A stretch of 64,000 nucleotides of DNA from positions 310,001 to 374,000 of the forward strand of contig OZ245996.1 in NCBI GenBank assembly GCA_965230205.1, given 5' to 3'. Position 1 is the stretch's first letter; each line of letters starts with the position of its first letter. Shown in pieces: positions 1-8,759 of this stretch. The stretch comes from CANLBN01 sp965230205. GTDB taxonomy: Bacteria > Pseudomonadota > Gammaproteobacteria > Pseudomonadales > Cellvibrionaceae. The position numbers were made by a program, and so were the translations under genes. The notes under the pieces were generated by a model that was not told the origin of the DNA, did not search any database, and saw nothing but the letters and a program-made list of their open reading frames with translations.

Positions 1-468
1 TGCAGGAGTAGCAGCATACGAATAAAGGTAAATAGCCGCACCTAAGCCAGCAATAGACTGCCAAAAATATTTCCATCTTGCGGGTAAACCACGCGAATTT
101 TTCTCTACAACTTTACGATAGTCATCAACAAAGCCAACGGCACCAAAAATGGCGGTAACAATTAATACAACCCAGACATAACGATTCGATAAATCGGACC
201 ACAACAAACTGCTAACAAAAATTGCAGCCAAAATAAGAGTGCCACCCATTGTAGGTGTACCCGACTTCGTTAAATGTGACGCTGGACCATCATCGCGAAC
301 AGATTGACCAATCTGTAAAATATTTAAACGACGAATCATCCAGGGCCCCAACAGCAAAGAAATACCTAATGCTGTTAACACACCTAAAATCCCACGCAAT
401 GTGAGATATTGAAAAACAGCAAAGCCGTTATGAAATTGCTGTAAGTATTCAGCAAGCCAAACTAGCAT
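1..468 (-). CDS. mraY: Phospho-N-acetylmuramoyl-pentapeptide transferase, N-terminal part (runs off the window)
   Basis: MraY is the integral membrane enzyme that moves phospho-MurNAc-pentapeptide from UDP onto undecaprenyl phosphate, making lipid I. Reading from the ATG at 466-468, 156 codons are open to the window edge. The translation begins MLVWLAEYLQQF and contains GTPTMGG and the family's FVDDYRK signature, with hydrophobic segments between. Its start overlaps the murF stop by about 20 bp, the usual dcw arrangement. The C-terminal half lies outside the window. Identification is firm from the motifs and gene order. Confidence 0.95.
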   Translation of the reverse strand, partial: MLVWLAEYLQQFHNGFAVFQYLTLRGILGVLTALGISLLLGPWMIRRLNILQIGQSVRDDGPASHLTKSGTPTMGGTLILAAIFVSSLLWSDLSNRYVWVVLIVTAIFGAVGFVDDYRKVVEKNSRGLPARWKYFWQSIAGLGAAIYLYSYAATPA

Positions 469-1876
469 TATTATTATCTCCAGAGGATTTCAATGCATTA
501 ATAACTCTCTCCATACGAGAGCTACGCGAACCCTTAACTAAAATTGCAACATCATCAGCTACCAATTCTGTAAGGCCTTCAATCAACGTTTCAAATGTTG
601 AACAATGTTGCGCCGATGAACCAAACGCTGTTGCCGCAAAGGCGCTGTTCTTTCCTAAAGTAAACATATGAGCGATATTTTTTTCTGCTGCATATTGGCC
701 AACAACCTGGTGCTGAAATTCGGCCTCATCACCCAATTCACCCATATCACCTAAAACCAAAACCGTTCGGCCAGGCATTTCGGCTAATATATCAATCGCT
801 GCTTTAACAGAACCAGGGTTGGCATTGTAAGTATCATCGATTAATGTAGAGCCCTTGCACCCTTCAACAACCTGCACTCGCCCTGCCTCTCCACGAAACT
901 TCTCTAAGCCCATCCGGATAAATTCAATATCCATTCCTGCACTATAGGCACAAGCAGCCGCAGCAATTGCATTCGTGATATTGTGTTTCCCTAGCACGGC
1001 CAACTTAACGACGACAGCTTGGTCTTCACACACCAGACAAAATGAATAGCAACCATTTTTAAGCAGGTTAATATTTCTTGCTCGAATCTGAGCTTGTTTA
1101 CCATTAATCAATAAATTATCAGTCATTGAAAAAACAAGGGTTTTTAATTTTTTGACTTGCTCCAACCACTGGCCAGCATACACATCATCGCCATTGACAA
1201 TTGCTGTACCTGTTTCATTTAAACCTTGGTAAATTTCACCTTTCGCATTGGCAATTGCATCAACAGAACCAAACCCTTCAACATGAGCAGGCATCACATT
1301 ATTAACAAGTGCAATAGTGGGTTTTGCCATTCCAGTTAGATAAGCAATTTCCTGTGGACCACTGGCTCCCATTTCAATGACTGCATATTGGTGTTTTTTC
1401 TCTATACTCATAAGAGATAAAGGAACTCCAATATGATTATTAAAATTACCTTTTGTGGCAAAAATTGCATCTTCACCAACATAAACCGCAAATATCTTTG
1501 ACAGCATTCCTTTAACTGTCGTCTTACCACTACTGCCAGTAACAGCAATTAGTGGTTTGTCAAAATGATCACGTTGCCATTCTGCAATATTACCTAGCGC
1601 AACAGTTGTATCATCAACAAGCCAAATATCCATACCATCAATTTCAGGTATTTTATCTTTAGCATTTTTGTTAATAACAAACGCAGTAACACCTTGATCC
1701 AATGCTTGCTGTAAATAATCATGAGCATCAAAACGGTCGCCTTTTAAAGCAACAAATAAATCGCCATTAACCACTTTGCGGGAATCAATACTGACGGAGT
1801 TGAGCTGATTAGAACCATTACACACCTCTCCCCCATAATTAGCCGCTAACTGCTGCAAGGTAAATGTTGTGATCAT
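449..1876 (-). CDS. murF: UDP-N-acetylmuramoyl-tripeptide--D-alanyl-D-alanine ligase
   Basis: MurF adds D-Ala-D-Ala to UDP-MurNAc-tripeptide in the cytoplasm, the last soluble step of peptidoglycan precursor synthesis. The Mur-ligase P-loop TGSSGKTT is near residues 113-120, followed by the central-domain pattern EMGAS and the C-terminal DDTYNANP motif. The open frame extends upstream to 1957, inside murE, but the ATG at 1876 giving MITTFTLQQL is the better start: it lies 4 bp after the murE stop and matches normal MurF length (475 aa). The 3' end overlaps mraY. Confidence 0.95.
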   Translation of the reverse strand: MITTFTLQQLAANYGGEVCNGSNQLNSVSIDSRKVVNGDLFVALKGDRFDAHDYLQQALDQGVTAFVINKNAKDKIPEIDGMDIWLVDDTTVALGNIAEWQRDHFDKPLIAVTGSSGKTTVKGMLSKIFAVYVGEDAIFATKGNFNNHIGVPLSLMSIEKKHQYAVIEMGASGPQEIAYLTGMAKPTIALVNNVMPAHVEGFGSVDAIANAKGEIYQGLNETGTAIVNGDDVYAGQWLEQVKKLKTLVFSMTDNLLINGKQAQIRARNINLLKNGCYSFCLVCEDQAVVVKLAVLGKHNITNAIAAAACAYSAGMDIEFIRMGLEKFRGEAGRVQVVEGCKGSTLIDDTYNANPGSVKAAIDILAEMPGRTVLVLGDMGELGDEAEFQHQVVGQYAAEKNIAHMFTLGKNSAFAATAFGSSAQHCSTFETLIEGLTELVADDVAILVKGSRSSRMERVINALKSSGDNNNASLAC

Positions 1877-1880
1877 TTTG

Positions 1881-3455
1881 TTACGCCTCCGCTTCTCGTT
1901 GGCGCAAACTAAATCTTGCATGTTGCTGATCGCTAAATGGAAAACGTTGATTGCCAATTATTTGATAATCTTCATGCCCTTTCCCCGCAATTAATATCAC
2001 ATCACCAGCTCTGGCATTATTGATCGCAAAATCAATGGCACTAGCTCTATCTGCAACAACTTCTCTTGGCTCCTGAAAACCTTGTTCGATATCTGCAAAG
2101 ATTTGCACCGATGATTCATTGCGGGGATTATCACTGGTTACAACAATTTCATCCGCCAGCTTCTCAGCAATCGCAGCCATTTCAGGGCGTTTATCTCGAT
2201 CCCTGTCACCACCACAACCAAACACACACCACAATTTTCCTTGTGTATGCGGCAACAATGCACTTAGAGCATTTCGTAAGGCATCTGGTGTATGGGCGTA
2301 ATCAACAACTACTTGGATATCTAATTGGTTAGCAATTAACTCCATTCTTCCTGGTACAGGTTTCAATAATGGTATTAGTGGAACAATGCGCTCCATAGAG
2401 TAATCATTGATATAAAGTGTTGTAATAATCGATAACAAATTACTTAAATTAAATTGGCCAACCATTTTTGTTGTAATGGGGTATTCACCATCTGGCGTTT
2501 TGAGTAAAGCTGATAAACCTTGCTCACCCATTTCAATCGATTTAAATGAAAAATGAGCCATCGACTTATCAAACAATGAATCCAGTTGCTTAAGACTGTA
2601 TGTCGCTAATTTGATATCAGCCCTCAGGTTTTCAACCAATACCTTTGAGAATTCGTCGTCTTCATTAATCACTGCCATTGAAACTGATGGCATTGCAAAT
2701 AATGTTGCTTTCGCCTGCCCATAAGCCGCCATCGTGCCGTGGTAATCTAAATGGTCGTGAGTCAAATTAGTAAATACCGCTGTATTGATATCGATACCTC
2801 TAACACGATGCTGAATCAAACCATGGGAAGACACTTCCATTGCCAATGCTTTAGCACCTTGACCAACTAACTGTGAACAGATTTTTTGAGTTGTGATCGC
2901 GTCGGTTGTCGTCATACCTGTTGCAATCAATAAATCCTGTAAATTATCATCAGCTTGCAGCTGGCTTTCCTTGATAACACCACATCCCAAGGTCCCCATC
3001 ACACCACAAGGCTGATGCAAACACGCCAATGCTTGCGCCAACAATTGTGAACACGTCGTTTTTCCATTTGTTCCTGTAATACCAATGACGGGTAAATTGC
3101 GAGATGGGCAATGATAAAAACGGCCAGCAATATTACTTAAGGCTTGTTCAAGTTGAGGAACACCAATAACAGGAACGGCAATATCAACTGACGTAGATAT
3201 CAATTCATCTCCTGCATCAACCAATATTGCGCAAGCGCCGTTGAGAACAGCTTGATCAATAAAATCCTTACCATGAGCATGCAAACCTTGCATCGCAACA
3301 AATACGCTTCCGCTTTTAATTTCTCGGCTATCTATTGTTAAGTCTTTAACGACTATACCAGCCGCTTTTTGATGGACTTCATCTGACAAAAAATCAATCA
3401 TGGGTAATAATTGATGAAGCTGCTGCGTAGTCTCATACGTTTTTGAAGTCATCAC
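1881..3455 (-). CDS. murE: UDP-N-acetylmuramoyl-tripeptide synthetase (meso-diaminopimelate-adding)
   Basis: MurE adds the third stem-peptide residue to UDP-MurNAc-L-Ala-D-Glu. The ATP loop GITGTNGKTT is at about residues 125-134. The DNPR motif (DNPRNESS), which in this family selects meso-diaminopimelate over lysine, is present near the C-terminus, as expected for a Gram-negative wall. The start is either GTG at 3455 (overlapping ftsI as GTGA) or the next codon, ATG at 3452 (TGATG overlap). Both imply translational coupling with ftsI, and the two differ by one residue. Confidence 0.95.
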   Translation of the reverse strand: MMTSKTYETTQQLHQLLPMIDFLSDEVHQKAAGIVVKDLTIDSREIKSGSVFVAMQGLHAHGKDFIDQAVLNGACAILVDAGDELISTSVDIAVPVIGVPQLEQALSNIAGRFYHCPSRNLPVIGITGTNGKTTCSQLLAQALACLHQPCGVMGTLGCGVIKESQLQADDNLQDLLIATGMTTTDAITTQKICSQLVGQGAKALAMEVSSHGLIQHRVRGIDINTAVFTNLTHDHLDYHGTMAAYGQAKATLFAMPSVSMAVINEDDEFSKVLVENLRADIKLATYSLKQLDSLFDKSMAHFSFKSIEMGEQGLSALLKTPDGEYPITTKMVGQFNLSNLLSIITTLYINDYSMERIVPLIPLLKPVPGRMELIANQLDIQVVVDYAHTPDALRNALSALLPHTQGKLWCVFGCGGDRDRDKRPEMAAIAEKLADEIVVTSDNPRNESSVQIFADIEQGFQEPREVVADRASAIDFAINNARAGDVILIAGKGHEDYQIIGNQRFPFSDQQHARFSLRQREAEA

Positions 3456-5209
3456 GACAATGGCTCCGCAGCTGCTTTTAATGGCGGCTTAACTTTTTGA
3501 ACGACTTGTGAGCGCGAAGACTCTTCAAGGCGAGGAGGTACTTGCAGTAACCGAAGACTTCTCTCCATCAAGGCAGAAAATACAGGCGCTGCGACCTCCC
3601 CTCCGAAATATTGACCGCTACTCGGCTCATTAACAACAATCACAGCAATTAAACGAGGATCATCTGCAGGAGCAAACCCTGCAAATAATGATGAATAACG
3701 ATCATCAGCATAACCACCCCGCCCTACTTTATGAATAGTGCCGGTTTTGCCTGCCCCCGGATATGCAGGCATATTAGCGCGAGTGCCAGTGCCACCTGGC
3801 TGCACCACTTTCTGCAACATAGTCGCAACCTGTTTTGCAACATTAGGATCAACAACGGAAACTGAATCAGGCTGCTCATTGACTCTTAATAACGACACCG
3901 GCTTCTTTTTACCGTTATCAGCAATCACACTGTACGCCTGCGCCAACTGTAGCGTCGTTAGCGACAATCCATAACCAAAAGAGAAATTGGCTTGAACAAT
4001 GGGTTGCCATTTCGAATATCCTGGCAATGTTCCTGCTGCCTCGCCAGGAAAACCAGTACCTGTGTCTTGGCCTAAACCCGCACGAAAAAACATATCTCGA
4101 ATAATATCGCCTTCAAGATCGAGGCTAATTTTAGTCAGTCCTACCTGACTGGATTTTTGCAAAATCTTGGCAACATCCATCTCACCGTAATTAACCGGGT
4201 CTAGTAATGTTTTCCTTCCTACTCTTAAGTAACCCGGGCTCGTATTTATTTTGGTAGTGGGCTTAAAACGCCCACTCTCTAGAGCTGCCATCACCGTTAG
4301 CGGTTTCATCGTTGAACCCGGCTCAAACTGGTCGGTCATCGCTCTATTGCGTAACGCTTGTGGTTTAAGGCCTGCTCTATCGTTAGGGTTATAAGACGGC
4401 TGATTCACCATTGCGAGCACCTCACCGGTTTTCGCATCCAACAATACAATAGAACCGGATTTAGCTCTATGAGCAGTTACCGCTTCTTTTAATTCTCGAT
4501 AAGCCAAATACTGTAAGCGCATATCAATACTAAGCGCGATATCTTTCCCAGCACTGGCAGCAGAAATTAAATTAACATCTTTAAAAACACGCCCTCTTAA
4601 ATCTTTTAAGACTTGCTTCTCACCTTTTTCACCAGTCAGCCACTGTTCGTATGCAAGCTCTATCCCTTCCTGACCTTTATCATCAATGTTAGTAAAGCCT
4701 ACAAGATGGGCAGTGATCTCGCCTGCTGGATAAAAACGCCGGTATTCTCTCTGGCCGTAAACACCTCTAATATCTAAATCTAATATCTCATCAGCATCAG
4801 CGGGCGTCATATGGCGACGCAAATACATAAACTCTTTATTGCGGAAGCGATGTAATTTTTTCTCCAAGCTCCCTAACTTCATATTTAAAGCTTTAACTAA
4901 ATCAGGCCAGTGCTCTTTTGCAGATAATAACTCTTTAGGCTGAGCCCATAAGGAAACAACAGGTGTACTCACAGCTAATGGTTCACCATTCCTATCTGTG
5001 ATCACACCTCGCAATGCGGGAATAGTTTCTGAACGAAGAGTACGCACCAAACCTTGCTGCTGAAGAAATTCATAACCACGCGATTCATTAGGCAATACCT
5101 GGATTGAAGCAAGGTGCCAAACCAAAGCAGCCAATAATGCAAACAGCACTATAGACACGCCATAAAAGCGCCAACGAATTATTTTTGCTGTGCGCGGCTT
5201 AGCCTTCAT
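3452..5209 (-). CDS. ftsI: Peptidoglycan D,D-transpeptidase FtsI (PBP3)
   Basis: FtsI is the septal transpeptidase, a class B penicillin-binding protein anchored by one N-terminal membrane helix (about residues 15-35). The active-site serine motif STMK is near residue 300 and KTGT near 487. The second conserved motif, normally SxN (SSN), reads SSQ near residue 353 (codons TCC AGT CAG), a visible departure from the E. coli pattern. Length (585 aa) is normal. The gene overlaps ftsL upstream by 11 bp and murE downstream. The C-terminal tail is proline- and lysine-rich. Confidence 0.95.
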   Translation of the reverse strand: MKAKPRTAKIIRWRFYGVSIVLFALLAALVWHLASIQVLPNESRGYEFLQQQGLVRTLRSETIPALRGVITDRNGEPLAVSTPVVSLWAQPKELLSAKEHWPDLVKALNMKLGSLEKKLHRFRNKEFMYLRRHMTPADADEILDLDIRGVYGQREYRRFYPAGEITAHLVGFTNIDDKGQEGIELAYEQWLTGEKGEKQVLKDLRGRVFKDVNLISAASAGKDIALSIDMRLQYLAYRELKEAVTAHRAKSGSIVLLDAKTGEVLAMVNQPSYNPNDRAGLKPQALRNRAMTDQFEPGSTMKPLTVMAALESGRFKPTTKINTSPGYLRVGRKTLLDPVNYGEMDVAKILQKSSQVGLTKISLDLEGDIIRDMFFRAGLGQDTGTGFPGEAAGTLPGYSKWQPIVQANFSFGYGLSLTTLQLAQAYSVIADNGKKKPVSLLRVNEQPDSVSVVDPNVAKQVATMLQKVVQPGGTGTRANMPAYPGAGKTGTIHKVGRGGYADDRYSSLFAGFAPADDPRLIAVIVVNEPSSGQYFGGEVAAPVFSALMERSLRLLQVPPRLEESSRSQVVQKVKPPLKAAAEPLS

Positions 5210-5525
5210 TCGAACCTTCTTCCGAATTAATCATAATAATTTGCTTAGACTCTGGCACCTGCATCTGCAAGCGCTCTTGCGCCAGCTTTTCAACACGCCC
5301 ATAAGCAGCCCATGTACTTTCTTCCAATAAATATTGCCCCCAAACAACTTGTAACTGATTGTGCTCCAAACGAAGCGTTTCTAACTCATTAAACTTAACC
5401 CGCGTATCATAAGTGACATACACAACCGCTAACGATGACGCAATCAACGCTACCCATAGCAGCACTACAACCAATAAAGATTTAGGAAAGGAAAGTTGCT
5501 GTTTAGAACTTTGTTTTTTCATCAC
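5199..5525 (-). CDS. ftsL: Cell division protein FtsL
   Basis: This is a short bitopic protein of 108 aa: a basic cytoplasmic N-terminus, one transmembrane helix (about residues 15-35) and a periplasmic stretch with heptad-like leucines (LETLRLEHNQLQ) expected to form the FtsB/FtsL coiled coil that activates FtsW/FtsI. The sequence of FtsL is poorly conserved, so the call rests on size, topology and position between rsmH and ftsI. Two adjacent ATGs (5525 and 5522) are possible starts. Confidence 0.9.
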   Translation of the reverse strand: MMKKQSSKQQLSFPKSLLVVVLLWVALIASSLAVVYVTYDTRVKFNELETLRLEHNQLQVVWGQYLLEESTWAAYGRVEKLAQERLQMQVPESKQIIMINSEEGSNEG

Positions 5526-5543
5526 ATTGTCACCTAAATAACG

Positions 5544-6479
5544 CTATGCGATTTTTTCAGCAACACGCATTACAGCACTGCGCGCACGAGGGTTATAATC
5601 TAACTCCGATTTTCCAGGCTTCAGCGCCTTGCCTAATCGACGTAAACGCTTATTTAATTTATCTGCTGTAACGGGTAAGCCCAGAGGTAACTCATCTCCT
5701 CGCTCATACCGCTGGATAAATCGTTTAACACGTCGATCCTCTAAAGAATGAAAACTAATCACGACTAAGCGCCCGCCGATTGCTAATACTTCTAATGCCT
5801 GCGCCAACACGTCGTCCAACTCCTGTAATTCATTGTTGATATAAATCCTGATTGCCTGAAAGGCCCGGGTAGCGGGATGCTTACCTTTTTCCCACGCTGG
5901 GTGTGCCTCCGCTATAATTTTTGCTAACTTTGCTGTTGTCGTAATTGGTTCAACTATACGCTCTGCCAAAATTGCTCTCGCCATGCGTCGAGCAAACCTT
6001 TCTTCACCATATTCCTTCAGCACACGTACAATTTCTTCTTCGCTTGCCGAAGCGACCCAATCTGCTGCGGTGGGTCCTGATTGATTATCCATTCTCATAT
6101 CTAAAGGGCCATCATTGGAAAAGCTGAACCCTCTTTCTGCTTGATCCAATTGCGGGGAAGAAACCCCTAAATCCAACAACAAACCTGACACTTTCCCTAT
6201 CTGTGCTCTCTCTTCCAACAACACTTTTAATTGAGCAAATGACCCTTGAACAATCTCAAATCTGGCATCATCCGCAAATCGTAAACTGCCGACGGCGATC
6301 GCCTGCTCATCTTTATCAATTGCAAGCAGACGACCACCTTCAGACAGCCCCCCTAACACCTTTGAACTATGTCCCCCACGTCCAAAGGTACCATCAACAT
6401 AAAAGCCATTTTTATTGGTGATCAGCGCATCTACCGCCTCATCCAATAAAACGGTGATGTGCTCTTCACCTGACTTCAC
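5544..6479 (-). CDS. rsmH: 16S rRNA (cytosine(1402)-N(4))-methyltransferase
   Basis: RsmH (MraW) methylates C1402 of 16S rRNA using S-adenosylmethionine. The N-terminal SAM-binding segment contains DGTFGRGGHS and is followed by LLDLGVSSPQLD, both characteristic. The C-terminal part carries ISFHSLEDRRVKRF and ends in an NPRARSAVMRVAE tail. Length is 311 aa, typical. It is second in the dcw operon, 28 bp behind mraZ and 18 bp ahead of ftsL. Confidence 0.96.
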   Translation of the reverse strand: MKSGEEHITVLLDEAVDALITNKNGFYVDGTFGRGGHSSKVLGGLSEGGRLLAIDKDEQAIAVGSLRFADDARFEIVQGSFAQLKVLLEERAQIGKVSGLLLDLGVSSPQLDQAERGFSFSNDGPLDMRMDNQSGPTAADWVASASEEEIVRVLKEYGEERFARRMARAILAERIVEPITTTAKLAKIIAEAHPAWEKGKHPATRAFQAIRIYINNELQELDDVLAQALEVLAIGGRLVVISFHSLEDRRVKRFIQRYERGDELPLGLPVTADKLNKRLRRLGKALKPGKSELDYNPRARSAVMRVAEKIA

Positions 6480-6507
6480 TTTAAAACCCCATTACTTCAG
6501 TCATCAT

Positions 6508-6957
6508 TTATAACGCCAGAGTCCGCATGCCTTCGGGCATCTCTTCCTCATCAACAGACGCATCAATGTACTCGGCAAATTTGTCCTCACTCCACAACTC
6601 AAGCCCTTTACCCTGCCCAACAAGCATGAGCTTTTTCTCTAAAAAGGCATATTCTCTTAAGGTTGGCGGCACAAGCACTCGGCCATTGCCATCTAATTCA
6701 AGCGGGCTGGCATGACCAATCAGGAGCAACTTCACACGACGAGAGATTTTGTTAAATGAAGGTAAGGCTTCAATTTTTGGCAAAATCTCCTGCCATTGAT
6801 TTTCAGGATATAAATGTAGGCAACGGTTCTCGGTATGGGCCGTTAATACAATTCGACCGTCACAACATTCCTCCAATAATTCACGCACACGAGCAGGGAT
6901 CGCAATGCGACCCTTTGCATCCATGTTTATTGCGTGACTACCGTAGAATGTACTCAA
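6508..6957 (-). CDS. mraZ: Transcriptional regulator MraZ
   Basis: MraZ is the AbrB-fold DNA-binding protein that in E. coli represses its own dcw operon through short direct repeats. The first SpoVT-AbrB-like half contains INMDAKGRIAIPARVR and the second LELDGNGRVLVPPTLREY; this duplicated DxxGR motif is diagnostic. The frame begins with a TTG codon at 6957 preceded by AGGA about 10 nt upstream. No ATG is available nearer the conserved start, so a TTG start is inferred. Candidate operator repeats lie at 7087-7112. Confidence 0.94.
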   Translation of the reverse strand: MSTFYGSHAINMDAKGRIAIPARVRELLEECCDGRIVLTAHTENRCLHLYPENQWQEILPKIEALPSFNKISRRVKLLLIGHASPLELDGNGRVLVPPTLREYAFLEKKLMLVGQGKGLELWSEDKFAEYIDASVDEEEMPEGMRTLAL

Positions 6958-7060
6958 AATCGTTGTTATCCTGTTAAAAAGTTGGTTTTACTCGCTTTGG
7001 CCTTAACACTCGCTTAATTGAGGCCGTGATTGAAAAAGTAAAATACCCATATTTAGAGGT

Positions 7061-7112
7061 TTTATATAAGTTAAAGATACACCAATAACCACAAAAAACC
7101 ACTTTTAACCAC
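7061..7112 (-). promoter_or_regulatory. Putative mraZ promoter with three MraZ-type operator repeats
   Basis: On the minus strand the hexamer GTGGTT occurs three times at exact 10-bp spacing (plus-strand aaccac at 7087-7092, 7097-7102 and 7107-7112). A possible -10 element TATAAA lies at 7061-7066, so the repeats would cover the -35 region and upstream. E. coli MraZ recognises three TGGG repeats separated by 5 bp, the same 10-bp phasing, so autoregulation is a reasonable inference. The -35 hexamer is weak. The rest of the 416-bp gap between mraZ and gltL shows only the terminator at 7268-7300. Confidence 0.6.
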
Positions 7113-7267
7113 ATTATGACACTATATGCCGTGAATGACTAAAGTCAAGGAATCATGTCGGGAAAAACTACTTAAAAAACAGAAACTTGCCGATAAATGT
7201 AGGAAAACCACAGGGGAAGAGATCAGCTAAAATCCGATTAGCTGATTTAAAACAGCAAAATAGAATC

Positions 7268-7300
7268 CATACTTAAAGTATTACTTTAAGTATGAGACTT
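7268..7300. terminator. Hairpin terminator between gltL and the dcw operon
   Basis: An 11-bp perfect stem pairs CATACTTAAAG (7268-7278) with CTTTAAGTATG (7284-7294) across a 5-nt loop. It is followed by ACTTTTTG on the plus strand and by ATTCTATTTTG on the minus strand. It sits about 75 bp past the end of the glt operon and would stop that transcript before the mraZ promoter region. Confidence 0.6.
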
Positions 7301-7373
7301 TTTGTTTATTTAGAAATGTCGTTATAAGAAGGGGGAGTCATATAAAAGTCAGGCTAAAAACAGGCAAATAGAC

Positions 7374-8102
7374 TTAGTGGCTTAATATTCTCGATAAAAA
7401 CAGTTTTGCGCGTTCACCGCGCTCCTCATCGAAGAACTCAGTTTTCGTACAATCTTCTTCTATCACACCCGCATCCATAAATATCACTCGATCAGCAACT
7501 CGTTTGGCAAACCCCATTTCATGGGTTACAACCATCATGGTCATACCGTCTTCAGCTAGTGATGTCATCACATCAAGAACCTCATTGATCATTTCAGGAT
7601 CTAAAGCCGAGGTAGGCTCATCAAACAACATGGCCTCCGGGTCCATGGCAAGGCCACGGGCAATAGCAACGCGCTGTTGCTGACCACCCGATAGCTGAGC
7701 AGGATACTTTGGCGCTTGAGCAGCCAGGCCTACTCGCTCAAGTAATTCCATCCCTCGTTTTTCTGCCTGCTCGTTTGTACGCCCCAAGACTTTCATTTGA
7801 GCTAATTTAATATTTTCAATAATAGTGATATGAGGAAACAACTCAAAATTTTGAAAAACCATACCAATACGCGAGCGTAACTCAGACATGTTGGTAGAAT
7901 TTGCACCCACCGATACACCATTAAAAGTGATACTACCTTCTTGAAAAGCCTCCAATCCATTCACTGTTTTAATCAGGGTGCTTTTACCCGAACCAGAGGG
8001 GCCACAAACAACCACCACCTCCCCTTTTGCAACTTTTGTACTGCAATCGGTTAATACTTTAAAGTCACCATACCACTTACTGACATCTTTTATTTCAATC
8101 AT
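7374..8102 (-). CDS. gltL: Amino-acid ABC transporter ATP-binding protein (GltL-like)
   Basis: This is the cytoplasmic ATPase of a polar amino-acid importer. Walker A CGPSGSGKST is near residues 33-42, the Q-loop FQNFELFPH follows, and signature LSGGQQQR and Walker B AMLFDEPTSALDP are intact. The frame is open upstream to 8153, but the ATG at 8102 (MIEIKDVSKWYG) matches the family start and gives a 4-bp ATGA overlap with the upstream permease stop at 8099. Length is then 242 aa, normal for GltL/GlnQ. It is the last gene of the four-gene transporter operon. Confidence 0.92.
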   Translation of the reverse strand: MIEIKDVSKWYGDFKVLTDCSTKVAKGEVVVVCGPSGSGKSTLIKTVNGLEAFQEGSITFNGVSVGANSTNMSELRSRIGMVFQNFELFPHITIIENIKLAQMKVLGRTNEQAEKRGMELLERVGLAAQAPKYPAQLSGGQQQRVAIARGLAMDPEAMLFDEPTSALDPEMINEVLDVMTSLAEDGMTMMVVTHEMGFAKRVADRVIFMDAGVIEEDCTKTEFFDEERGERAKLFLSRILSH

Positions 8103-8758
8103 AAGGAATACTTTCTCTGTAGTTTTCCGACAAGAACAGTGCCTATTAAGCATAAAACAAAATATACAAAGGCAACGGTTAAATACACTTCGATCAGCCG
8201 GTTTTCAATAGTTGCTATTCGATCTGAAACCACTAAAAAATCTGCAAGTCCTACAACATAGACAAGAGCTGTATCCTGAAATAATACAATCGCTTGCGTC
8301 ATTAAAATGGGAATCATATTGCGGAAAGCCTGTGGCAAAATAATGTATTGCATATTCTGCCTATAAGTCATTCCTAAAGCTTCGCCCGCATGCACTTGCC
8401 CTTTTTTAACGCTTTGAATACCAGCACGAATAATTTCGCAATAATACGCCGCTTCAAACATTACAAATGCAACTAGAACCGAGTAAAAAGTACCAACTGG
8501 ACGACCGATAATAATAGGAACTAAAAAGTAGAGCCAAAAAATAACTAAGATCAAAGGCATTGATCGCAAAAAGTTAACATAGGAACCCGCAATAAATGAT
8601 AAGAGCCCAATATGCGATAATCGACACAACGCTAATACAGTGCCAAATACGATACCGCCACAAATGGCTAAAAATGTCAGCCATAACGTTAAGCTCATTC
8701 CTTCCAGCAAGAAATGCCAATTCTCCCAGATAACACTAAAATCCAAAGCGTCCAACAT
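8099..8758 (-). CDS. gltK: Amino-acid ABC transporter permease (GltK-like)
   Basis: A His/Glu/Gln/Arg/opine-family inner-membrane permease of 219 aa. It has several hydrophobic helices and the EAA loop (HAGEALGMTYRQNMQYIILPQAFR) that contacts the ATPase. It begins one base after the stop of the partner permease and overlaps the ATPase start. Similarity of the whole operon to E. coli gltIJKL supports the symbol; substrate specificity cannot be read from the permease itself. Confidence 0.9.
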   Translation of the reverse strand: MLDALDFSVIWENWHFLLEGMSLTLWLTFLAICGGIVFGTVLALCRLSHIGLLSFIAGSYVNFLRSMPLILVIFWLYFLVPIIIGRPVGTFYSVLVAFVMFEAAYYCEIIRAGIQSVKKGQVHAGEALGMTYRQNMQYIILPQAFRNMIPILMTQAIVLFQDTALVYVVGLADFLVVSDRIATIENRLIEVYLTVAFVYFVLCLIGTVLVGKLQRKYSL

Positions 8759-8759
8759 A

